Of a DNA stretch of 13,443 nucleotides, positions 6,140 through 12,538 are shown one piece after another. The notes beneath the pieces were generated by a model that searched no databases, was not told the origin of the DNA, and worked only from the letters and a program-made list of their open reading frames with translations. A program made the position numbers and the translations under genes. Within the stretch, counting starts at the first letter, position 1. Each line of letters starts with the position of its first letter. Source of the stretch: Planctomycetota bacterium (GTDB taxonomy: Bacteria > Planctomycetota > UBA8108 > UBA1146 > JAJFFE01); assembly GCA_020425835.1 (NCBI GenBank), contig JAGQRC010000031.1, forward strand, positions 1 through 13,443, given 5' to 3'.

Positions 6140-9100
6140 ATGACCGACAGAGAACGACACGACGCCGAAGCACTGCTCGACCACATGAGCTGGGTTCATG
6201 GGTTGGCGCGCTCGCTGGTGGGGGAGGACCGAGCGGACGATCTCGCCCAAGAGGCGATGCTCGCCGCCATGGAGTCGCCGCCCCAGCACGGTGGCGGACG
6301 CGGTTGGCTCGCGACCGTGTTGCGTCGGCGTGCCGCGTCGACGTTCCGCTCCGACTCCCGCCGTCGGCGCCGCGAAGAGCGGTGCGCGCGCGCCGAGTCG
6401 ATTCCATCCGAGGAGTCGGTGTTGGAGCGGGCGGAGCTCCAGCAGGCGCTCGTCAACGCGGTGATGGAACTGCGCGATCCCTATCGGCGGATCCTGTTGC
6501 TGCGGTTCTTCGAGGGGCTGACGCCCACCGAGATCGCCGAGCAACGCGAGACGACTTCCGCGACGATTCGTAGCCAGCTCAAGCGCGCGCTCGAAGTGTT
6601 GCGGGAGCAGCTCGACCGGCGGTTCGGAAGTCGCATCGGCTGGACCGCGGTTCTCATCGCTTTCGTCGCCCTACCCCCGAGGAAGGTCGTTGCCGCAGCG
6701 GCGACCACGACTGCGACGACGTCGGTCGGCACTTCGCTGATCGGGTCGCTCGCACTAGGAGGAACAGTCATGAGTTTCAAGTCGGTCGCGGCAGCGGTCG
6801 TCATCGGCGCGGCGATCGTCGGTGGCGCGATCTTCTTCATTCAGCGGGACACGACGGAGCGAGATCTCACGCGCTCGACCTCTTCCGCGTCGGAATCGGC
6901 AGTGCGCGGTCCCGGCGAGGCTCCGGCGTCGACCGCTCTCGCGAGGCCGACGGACGGGACCGCATCGACGACGGAGGAGGAAGCACCCCCGGCGGCGATC
7001 GACACGGTGGACACCGGCATGATCGCCGGCACGGTGACCGACCTCGAGGGACAACCCCTCGAAGGAATCGTCGTCCATGCGTTCCGGGGAGAGGTGCCGA
7101 AGTTGAGCGCCTCGGAGGAACCCGAGTTCTTCGCGCTGCGTGTCGTCTCGACGTTCGTCGGCGGTGCCGACCGTTTCCCTCCGCTCGATGATCCGAAGTG
7201 GCGTGGGGTGACCGATCCGAGCGGGCGCTACGAGATTCCGGGGATCGAGCCGGGGGCCTACTCGATCGTCGCCCGCGGCGGTGGTTATCAACAGCGCGTC
7301 CTGGATGGCATCGAGGTGGCGGCGGAGCGGACCGCTGCGGGGGACTTCCAGCTGGAGCTGGGACTGGCCATCGAGGGCACCGTCTTCGGTCCGGCGGGGC
7401 AGCCGATCGCCGGGGCGATCGTGCGGAGCTCCGGGAGAGGCGGCATGGGCGATGTCGGTCTGCTCATCTCCGGCCAAGCCGGCTCGTCCCCGCCGCAAGG
7501 TGTCGTCTCCGCGGAGACCGATGCTGCCGGGCACTTTCGGCTCGAGGGCCTGAAATCCGGAAACCACCGATTGGTCGCCAGCCATCCCGACTTCGCCGAG
7601 AGCAAGGGAAGCTCGACCGCGGCGGGATCGCGGGAGATCGAGCTGACACTTCGCGCGGGCGTGACCATCACCGGAAAGGTCTTCGGTCCGGACCAGCAGC
7701 CGATCGCGGATGCGGAGGTGCTCGCGTCGAGTTTCGGAGTGGAAGGACTCGCCAGTCGCACCGTGCGCACCGATGCATACGGTGTCTACCGTTTCGAGCG
7801 CCTCGCGCCCGGGCGGCAGCGTCTCACGGCTCAGCACCCCGACTTCCCGAGCGCGCAGGGGGAACGCCTGACGACCGAGGACGGTGAAGTGCTCGAGGGC
7901 GTCGACATCGCGTTCGACGCCGGCGCGGTCGTAGAGGGCGTCGTGCTGGACCCCGCGGGAGCGCCGCTCTCTGGCGCGTCCGTCACGGTACGGAGTGCGG
8001 ATCGACGGGAAGCGATGCGCATCGCCGTCTCGGGTTTCGGTGGGTCTCGCTCGAAGGTCGGGATGACGGATGCCGAGGGTCGCTTCTCGATCGCCGGGCT
8101 GCGTGTCGACGAGTCGCGCGTGCTTCGGGCCACCCACCCGCAATACCTGATGGCCGAGATCGACGTGACACCCGGCGCCGGCGTGACCGATGTCGGAACG
8201 CTTCAGCTCGCGCGCGGTGCGACCGTCCGAGGCGTGGTGCTCGATGCGGATCGGGGTGAGCCCGTCGCCCGCGCTCAGGTTCGGCTCTCCGAGGCGCGCG
8301 AGGGGGGAGACAACCTCGAGATGCAGATCCTCGCCGACATGGGCGGTGAGTTCGCGATGCTCTCCGGCGGGAAGTCCTATTCGGCGACCACGGATGACGA
8401 GGGGCGGTACGAGATCCTCGCCGTCGAAGCCGGGGAGTTCCGACTTCACACGCGAGCCCAGGGGCACGCGCCCTACCAGAGCGATCCGTTCGGCGTTTCG
8501 GGCGACGACGTGATCGAGCGCGAAGTTCGCCTCGGGGGTGGCTTGGGCATCTCGGGCGTCGTCTTCGACACGGCGGACCGACCCGTCGTCGGAGCTCTCG
8601 TCGAGGTGAGCCGATTCGAACCGCCCAGCGTGTTCTTCCGCGCGTCGGCGAAGACCGACGAAGAGGGCCGCTTCCGTCTGAGTGGACTCGATCCCGCGAA
8701 CTACACGGTGAAGGCTTCGAGCGGAAACCTGGCGCCAGCGGTCATGGACGAGGTGGCGGCGGGCGAAGGTGACGTCCGTCTGGTCCTCGCCGAGCGCGCG
8801 GTGGTGTCCGGGATCGTGATCGACCAAGCGACCGGACAGCCGGTGCCGGAGTTCACGGTGAAGGCGGAGCGGAGCGTGTCGGTCAGCGATCACGGCAGCT
8901 TCGACTTCAACGACTTGGACTTCGGGCCGGGCTCGCGATTCAAGGATCCGGGGGGACGCTTCGTCCTCAAGGATCTCGCCCCCGGCAAGGTGGTGCTCCG
9001 CGTCACCGCGGAAGGATTCGTCGTCTCCGAGCAGGAGCTCGAAGTCCGCGCCGGCGAGAGTCAGGAGCTCGAGATCGTGCTCGACATCGGAGGCGCCGTG

Positions 9101-9712
9101 GACGGTTACGTCCGAGACTCCGATGGCAAGCCAGTGCCCGGGGTCGTGGTCCAGCGGGTGCGGAAGACCGGGAGCTCCATGGTGACCGCGAGAGTCTCCG
9201 TCGTGGCGGACGGAGATGGCGAGTCGGTCTCGAGCTTCTCGCTGGGCAGCGACCCGGGATCGAACGAGAAGACCGACGAGAACGGGTACTTCCTGTTGTC
9301 CGGGTTGCCCGTCGGCGATGTGGACCTCGAGTTCTCGAGCTCGGATTGGATCGACCAGGTCATTGAGAAGGTGTCGGTCGCCCGAGGCGTGACGCGTCGA
9401 CTGCCTCCGCTCGAGTTGTTGCGCGGCGCGACGATCCGTGGGCGCGTGCTCGCGGAAGATGGGTCTCCCGTCAAACAAGGGGGGGTCATCATCCGACTCG
9501 TTGGTGACGAGGGTGGGAAGCCCCAATGGACTCCGATCGATGCCTCCGGTGAGTTCGAGCAGAACGGGCTCGCGGCAGGCACCTACGAGGTGCAGGTGCA
9601 TCGTTGGAAGGGTTCCACCGAGGGTGGAATGCCCGAGCCACCGGATCAGGTCACGACCGAAGTGACGCTCGATCCTGAAGAGGTCGAGTCGGTGACCCTC
9701 CGCTTCGAGTAG
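6140..9712 (+). CDS. ECF-type sigma factor fused to a membrane segment and nine carboxypeptidase-regulatory-like repeats
   Basis: The product has 1190 residues. Residues 10-75 look like sigma region 2 (HGLARSLVGEDRADDLAQEA). Residues 100-160 look like region 4, with the helix-turn-helix LTPTEIAEQRETTSATIRSQL then KRALEVLREQL. A short hydrophobic stretch (167-179) and an Ala/Thr-rich linker follow. The one convincing membrane segment is at 215-234 (VAAAVVIGAAIVGGAIFFI). After an acidic, Ser/Thr/Pro-rich spacer, residues 294-1190 are tandem beta-sandwich repeats. With the sigma part in the cytoplasm, the repeats would lie outside it. Start: ATG 6140 directly follows GAGGTGAG; the ORF extends 51 codons further upstream without sigma homology. 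No anti-sigma gene is adjacent. Planctomycete ECF factors with long C-terminal extensions are known as a general theme; target promoters and the signal sensed here are unknown. A strong terminator follows the stop. Confidence 0.88.
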   Translation: MTDRERHDAEALLDHMSWVHGLARSLVGEDRADDLAQEAMLAAMESPPQHGGGRGWLATVLRRRAASTFRSDSRRRRREERCARAESIPSEESVLERAELQQALVNAVMELRDPYRRILLLRFFEGLTPTEIAEQRETTSATIRSQLKRALEVLREQLDRRFGSRIGWTAVLIAFVALPPRKVVAAAATTTATTSVGTSLIGSLALGGTVMSFKSVAAAVVIGAAIVGGAIFFIQRDTTERDLTRSTSSASESAVRGPGEAPASTALARPTDGTASTTEEEAPPAAIDTVDTGMIAGTVTDLEGQPLEGIVVHAFRGEVPKLSASEEPEFFALRVVSTFVGGADRFPPLDDPKWRGVTDPSGRYEIPGIEPGAYSIVARGGGYQQRVLDGIEVAAERTAAGDFQLELGLAIEGTVFGPAGQPIAGAIVRSSGRGGMGDVGLLISGQAGSSPPQGVVSAETDAAGHFRLEGLKSGNHRLVASHPDFAESKGSSTAAGSREIELTLRAGVTITGKVFGPDQQPIADAEVLASSFGVEGLASRTVRTDAYGVYRFERLAPGRQRLTAQHPDFPSAQGERLTTEDGEVLEGVDIAFDAGAVVEGVVLDPAGAPLSGASVTVRSADRREAMRIAVSGFGGSRSKVGMTDAEGRFSIAGLRVDESRVLRATHPQYLMAEIDVTPGAGVTDVGTLQLARGATVRGVVLDADRGEPVARAQVRLSEAREGGDNLEMQILADMGGEFAMLSGGKSYSATTDDEGRYEILAVEAGEFRLHTRAQGHAPYQSDPFGVSGDDVIEREVRLGGGLGISGVVFDTADRPVVGALVEVSRFEPPSVFFRASAKTDEEGRFRLSGLDPANYTVKASSGNLAPAVMDEVAAGEGDVRLVLAERAVVSGIVIDQATGQPVPEFTVKAERSVSVSDHGSFDFNDLDFGPGSRFKDPGGRFVLKDLAPGKVVLRVTAEGFVVSEQELEVRAGESQELEIVLDIGGAVDGYVRDSDGKPVPGVVVQRVRKTGSSMVTARVSVVADGDGESVSSFSLGSDPGSNEKTDENGYFLLSGLPVGDVDLEFSSSDWIDQVIEKVSVARGVTRRLPPLELLRGATIRGRVLAEDGSPVKQGGVIIRLVGDEGGKPQWTPIDASGEFEQNGLAAGTYEVQVHRWKGSTEGGMPEPPDQVTTEVTLDPEEVESVTLRFE
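6757..6772 (+). promoter_or_regulatory. Internal Shine-Dalgarno and in-frame ATG within the sigma fusion
   Basis: AGGAGGA (6757-6763) is followed by 6 nt and then ATG (6770-6772), in frame at codon 211. This is a better ribosome binding site than the one at the annotated start. It is written with the codons GCA CTA GGA GGA ACA, five A-ending codons in a row in a gene that strongly prefers G or C there. Initiation here would give a 980-residue protein beginning MSFKSVAAAVVIGAAIV, with a signal-anchor-like N-terminus and no sigma domains. Use of this start is an inference. Confidence 0.55.
7019..9709 (+). repeat. Nine tandem carboxypeptidase-regulatory-like protein repeats
   Basis: Repeats start at about residues 294, 409, 508, 596, 694, 802, 887, 985 and 1097 of the fusion. 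Each opens with a pattern like GxVxDxxGxPxxGAxV and continues with TDxxGRFxxxGLxxGxY, ending in a strand rich in alternating hydrophobic residues and a final L-acidic or L-basic turn. Spacing varies from about 85 to 115 residues because the central loop differs in length. This is the Ig-like/transthyretin-like fold seen in surface and exported proteins, where it mediates binding or acts as a spacer. The repeats have diverged at DNA level, so recent duplication is not indicated. Confidence 0.8.
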
Positions 9713-9734
9713 GGTCGAGACGCACCGAGGCCAT

Positions 9735-9773
9735 GGGGCGAATATCCCAGAGGGATGTTCGCCCCTTTCTCTC
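9735..9773 (+). terminator. Rho-independent terminator after the sigma fusion
   Basis: GGGGCGAATATCCC (9735-9748) pairs with GGGATGTTCGCCCC (9752-9765). The stem is 14 bp with a single T-G wobble and a 3-nt AGA loop, followed by TTTCTCTC (9766-9773). It begins 23 nt after the stop codon at 9712 and isolates the fusion gene from the downstream macrodomain gene. Confidence 0.88.
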
Positions 9774-9881
9774 ATCTGGGCACCGCGCTACTCTCCCGAT
9801 CCGTGAAGATCTCGCGCGCAATGCGCCTATGGGATTCGAGCGCTGATACGAGTAGTCGTCCGGAATGGGAATGGTCGACGC

Positions 9882-10442
9882 ATGGATCGAGTTCGTCTGA
9901 TGCGTGGCGACATCACGTCGCTCGCTGTCGACGCCATCGTCAATGCCGCGAACACGAGCTTGTTGGGTGGCGGGGGAGTGGATGGTGCGATCCATCGCGC
10001 CGCGGGCCCGGAGCTCCTCGCGTCCTGCCGCGAGATCGGCGGGTGCGCGGTCGGTGAGGCGGTGATCACTCCCGGATTCCGTTTGCCCGCTCGCTTCGTG
10101 ATCCACACGGTCGGGCCGATCTGGCGCGGTGGCGCACAAGGCGAGCCCGAGCTCCTCGCGAGCTGCTACCGACGATCGCTCCATCTCGCCATCGATCGCG
10201 GTCTCCAGAGCGTCGCGTTCCCTGCGATCAGTTGCGGGGCCTACGGCTATCCGATCGACGCCGCGACCGCGATTGCTGTCCGAGAGGTTCGCACGGTGCT
10301 CGACGCGGAGCCCTTGCACGTGACCTTCATCTGTTTCGACCCCGAAGTCTATCGATCGTACGGCGACGCGCTCGCCATCGACGCGGACGACTCGCCGGTG
10401 TGCACGAAACCGAGTGGGGCTGGGACCGAGGAGGCCTCGTGA
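9882..10442 (+). CDS. ymdB: Macrodomain protein, YmdB-type O-acetyl-ADP-ribose deacetylase
   Basis: The 186-residue protein consists of one macrodomain closely resembling E. coli YmdB (177 residues). It has [20 protein letters not shown], then [28 protein letters not shown], and the phosphate-binding loop [15 protein letters not shown]. Asn24 and Asp34 correspond to the residues needed for deacetylation in this family. Such enzymes hydrolyse O-acetyl-ADP-ribose and remove mono-ADP-ribose from acidic side chains; E. coli YmdB also modulates RNase III. The last 15 or so residues are a variable tail. ATG 9882 is the only in-frame start that fits; the nearby ATGs at 9865 and 9871 are out of frame. 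The preceding ribosome binding site is weak. The stop overlaps the next gene by 4 bp. Confidence 0.92.
   Translation: MDRVRLMRGDITSLAVDAIVNAANTSLLGGGGVDGAIHRAAGPELLASCREIGGCAVGEAVITPGFRLPARFVIHTVGPIWRGGAQGEPELLASCYRRSLHLAIDRGLQSVAFPAISCGAYGYPIDAATAIAVREVRTVLDAEPLHVTFICFDPEVYRSYGDALAIDADDSPVCTKPSGAGTEEAS
10428..10441 (+). promoter_or_regulatory. Ribosome binding site and GTG start of the gene after ymdB
   Basis: GAGGAGG (10428-10434) is followed by 4 nt and GTG at 10439-10441, which overlaps the ymdB TGA (GTGA). This fixes the start of the second gene and suggests translational coupling. Confidence 0.75.
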
Positions 10443-11026
10443 GTGAAGTCACCGTGGAAGAGCTCATCGACGTCGTCGATCGCGAAGGGCTTCTCGTCAA
10501 CAATGACGTTCGCTTGCCGAGCGTCGTTTCCATCGTCGCCGGTGGCCCCGTGCGCGGGTCTTGGTGGGGTCACCCCCAGGGTCACGAGATCTACGCCATG
10601 CTGCAACGAGTCGGGGAGCACCCCGACGTGTTGTCGACCAAACTCGTCTCGGGCAAGGTGACCTTCGTTCACCGACGACTGTGGCCCGACGTCTACGCCG
10701 TGGGAAGAGAGCGCGCACCGTGGCAGCTCGATCGCCTCGACCTCGACGCCAAGCGCCTTCTCGAGCGTGTCGACACCGAAGGGGTGGTCCTCTCGTCGGG
10801 GCCCCCGGCGGCTCTTCTCGAACATCTCCTCCTGGTGGTCGCCGAGCAGGTGACGGGTGATGACGGGATCCAACGCGTCCGGTTGGAGACCTGGGGCCAC
10901 TGGCGTGAGCGGGTCGGAGTCGAGCTCGAAGAGGTCGATCCGGTGGAGGCCCGCGAAGTGCTCGACGAGTTGATCGACTCCCTGAACCGCGACTACGGCG
11001 GGCGGGCGAAGCTGCCCTGGAAGTAG
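10439..11026 (+). CDS. Conserved protein of unknown function, coupled to ymdB
   Basis: The 195-residue product carries distinctive motifs. These are [16 protein letters not shown] (21-36), the tryptophan-rich [15 protein letters not shown] (41-55), and [19 protein letters not shown] (68-86), followed by a leucine- and acid-rich helical half. I recall similar SWWGHP...[11 protein letters not shown] proteins annotated only as hypothetical in several bacteria, and cannot assign a family number. There is no signal peptide or membrane segment, so it is probably cytoplasmic. The 4-bp overlap with the macrodomain gene indicates one operon, which hints at a role in ADP-ribose or nucleotide metabolism, but nothing in the sequence proves this. 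A convergent HTH-protein gene ends 24 bp downstream. Confidence 0.82.
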   Translation: MSEVTVEELIDVVDREGLLVNNDVRLPSVVSIVAGGPVRGSWWGHPQGHEIYAMLQRVGEHPDVLSTKLVSGKVTFVHRRLWPDVYAVGRERAPWQLDRLDLDAKRLLERVDTEGVVLSSGPPAALLEHLLLVVAEQVTGDDGIQRVRLETWGHWRERVGVELEEVDPVEAREVLDELIDSLNRDYGGRAKLPWK

Positions 11027-11050
11027 CGGGCGACGCATCGGTCTCGTCGT

Positions 11051-12268
11051 TCAGCTCGCTTCGTCGAACTCGAAACCGATGATCGTATTGACGCCGATCA
11101 CCGGAAACGGCTGCGCCACGCGATGGCCGACGTAGTCTCCTAGGCTCCAGCCGATCGTCTCGAAGACGCGTCCCACGAGCTCGACATGCCGTGGGTACCA
11201 CGGGCAGCCCGACATCGCCGACGGCTCGGGCAGGAGTTCGAGCGTGGGTTGGACGGGAAGCCGGTTCGGCCACTGCTGCGCGAAGGAGATGAAGGGCTCG
11301 TCTCCGGTCAAGAACATCCCGACGTTCGGCACGCTCTGTCGTGAGAGCTCTCGCTCGAGATACACCTCTTGGAGCAAGTATCGACTCGGGGTCCGCAGGC
11401 GACTCTGGTGGCTCAGGATCGGAGTCTCGAGGCGCCTCGGGTGCGGGCTGAACGGTGTGTAGCGCAGTCCCAGCACGAGATCGACGCCGCCCGTCCCCCG
11501 CAGCGCTCCCGGTTCGATGATCTGAAGCACGTTGTTCCCCTGCTCCACCGCGCTGATCGGAGGGACGGGGCTCGTGCTGAAGTCGGCGAGGATCGCGTGG
11601 TCCAGCGTCGCGCCGATCGGTGTTCCGTCGAGTGAAGTGAGCGGCGTTCCCTGCTGGGGACGGCGGCTGACGTGGAGAAGAAGCGGCATCCCGGATGCCT
11701 GCGCGGTCGTGCCCAGGGATCCCACCACGAGCACCGCTTCGAGCTGATCGAGGTCGTGGGGAAGTCGTCGGAAGATCACGATCCGGATCTGCGCCTGGTG
11801 ATGGGTTCCGATCAGTTCGCAGTCCGCTTCGAATCGGCGACGCCGGGCATCGATCGTCGCGCTCGGTTCTTCGTGCCGCGCGCCCTGGTGCCGCGTCGCG
11901 CGAAGACGAGTCACGAGCCGACGATGGCTGCCGACCTCACGCAGCAGGGCATCGAACTGATCGAGCGTGACGTCGAGCGCTCGGAGCACCGTCGAGTCGG
12001 AGCCGATCCGGCGAAGAGCTTCGACGACCTGTCGCAGTCCGGCGCGCCCCGGGGCTCGCTCGATGACTTCCGCGGGAAGGAGCGTCGGGGTGCAAGCGGC
12101 CAAGAGTCGATGGCAGGTGTTGCGGTCGACATCGAGGGTCGCCGAGAGTCCGCGAACCGTTCGAGTCCCGCCCGGGAGCGCTCGCAGCACCGATCCGAAC
12201 TGGGCCTGGAGTCGGGCGCCGATCTGTTCGACGCGACTGAGTTGGTCGCGGTCGAGGGGAGCGGTCAT
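11051..12268 (-). CDS. Putative helix-turn-helix regulator with an unrecognised C-terminal domain
   Basis: The 405-residue product has an N-terminal helix-turn-helix candidate at about 37-58 (TVRGLSATLDVDRNTCHRLLAA), flanked by helices at 7-30 and 67-90, in the manner of a winged-helix DNA-binding domain. Residues 120-405 match no family I know. They include IRIVIFRRLPHDLDQLEAVLVVG, PVPPISAVEQGNNVLQII and a C-terminal GVNTIIGFEFDEAS. There are no membrane segments. ATG 12268 has GAGG 5 nt upstream and begins MTAPLDRDQL. A longer ORF begins at 12451, but its extra 61 residues are Arg/Pro-rich without homology and would cover the AT-rich intergenic island. The gene is divergent from the secreted dockerin-like gene, so it may regulate it; this is inference. 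Confidence 0.72.
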   Translation of the reverse strand: MTAPLDRDQLSRVEQIGARLQAQFGSVLRALPGGTRTVRGLSATLDVDRNTCHRLLAACTPTLLPAEVIERAPGRAGLRQVVEALRRIGSDSTVLRALDVTLDQFDALLREVGSHRRLVTRLRATRHQGARHEEPSATIDARRRRFEADCELIGTHHQAQIRIVIFRRLPHDLDQLEAVLVVGSLGTTAQASGMPLLLHVSRRPQQGTPLTSLDGTPIGATLDHAILADFSTSPVPPISAVEQGNNVLQIIEPGALRGTGGVDLVLGLRYTPFSPHPRRLETPILSHQSRLRTPSRYLLQEVYLERELSRQSVPNVGMFLTGDEPFISFAQQWPNRLPVQPTLELLPEPSAMSGCPWYPRHVELVGRVFETIGWSLGDYVGHRVAQPFPVIGVNTIIGFEFDEAS

Positions 12269-12383
12269 GGGATCCTCGGGGGGTCTGGTCGCGCCTGTCT
12301 CTCGGATTCCGACTCCGCGACGACCCCGACGCCGCGGGCCGTCCTCCCCCCACTCTACCCGCTCTGCGTGACAGGCACGGAGC

Positions 12384-12402
12384 AAATTAATGTATTTATG
12401 TA
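12384..12402. promoter_or_regulatory. AT-rich island in the divergent intergenic region
   Basis: AAATTAATGTATTTATGTA is the most AT-rich stretch of the window, inside DNA that is otherwise strongly GC-rich. It lies about 115 bp upstream of the HTH-protein ATG and 137 bp upstream of the dockerin-like GTG, where promoter elements are expected. On the plus strand GTGACA (12368-12373) lies 17 nt before TGTATT, which is a weak match. On the minus strand no good -35 was found. The direction of use is undecided. Confidence 0.4.
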
Positions 12403-12436
12403 GCTTGTGGGGTTGGAGTCGTCTCGGGATTCCCGG

Positions 12437-12464
12437 TTGACGGAGGCCCATCCCCGGGTACTCT
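12437..12464 (+). promoter_or_regulatory. Predicted sigma-70-type promoter of the dockerin-like gene
   Basis: TTGACG (12437-12442, five of six consensus bases) is separated by 16 nt from TACTCT (12459-12464), which keeps the important first, second and last -10 bases. Predicted initiation is near 12471. That lies downstream of the ATG at 12467, so it supports translation from the GTG at 12539. Confidence 0.45.
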
Positions 12465-12469
12465 AGATG

Positions 12470-12483
12470 AGAGACATGTCTCT
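12470..12483. promoter_or_regulatory. Perfect 14-bp palindrome at the predicted transcription start
   Basis: AGAGACATGTCTCT is a complete palindrome. It begins 5 bp after the predicted -10 box and covers the expected +1 site, the position of a repressor operator. The divergent HTH protein is the nearest candidate to bind it. The palindrome is certain; the operator role is inference. Confidence 0.45.
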
Positions 12484-12502
12484 AGAAGTGTCCCTCCAAC
12501 GA

Positions 12503-12518
12503 GGGGAGGCTCCTCCCC
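12503..12518 (+). promoter_or_regulatory. Leader hairpin with SD-like and anti-SD-like arms
   Basis: GGGGAGG (12503-12509) and CCTCCCC (12512-12518) are perfect reverse complements separated by CT, so a 6-bp stem with a 4-nt loop is possible. It lies 20 nt before the GTG start. The CCTCC arm could also pair with the true ribosome binding site GAGG at 12530-12533, giving two alternative structures. Confidence 0.4.
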
Positions 12519-12538
12519 GCTGTGAAAGCGAGGTTCCC

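Noticed and set aside
6755..9775. A 1006-codon open frame on the minus strand opposite the sigma fusion
   Set aside because: It is the antisense shadow of a GC-rich gene: the translation is His/Arg/Asp-rich with no domain, and the plus strand has clear sigma and repeat domains.
11027..11050. Weak hairpin GCGACG...CGTCGT between convergent genes as a terminator
   Set aside because: Only five pairs plus a wobble, a 9-nt loop and no T-tract; not distinguishable from chance.
12269..12451. Earlier start for the HTH-protein gene
   Set aside because: The 61 extra residues are Arg/Gly-rich, cover the AT-rich island, and have no helix or motif. ATG 12268 has a GAGG at suitable spacing.
12467..12538. 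ATG 12467 as start of the dockerin-like protein
   Set aside because: It would put 24 polar residues before the signal peptide, it lies upstream of the predicted transcript start, and its codons overlap the palindrome and hairpin.
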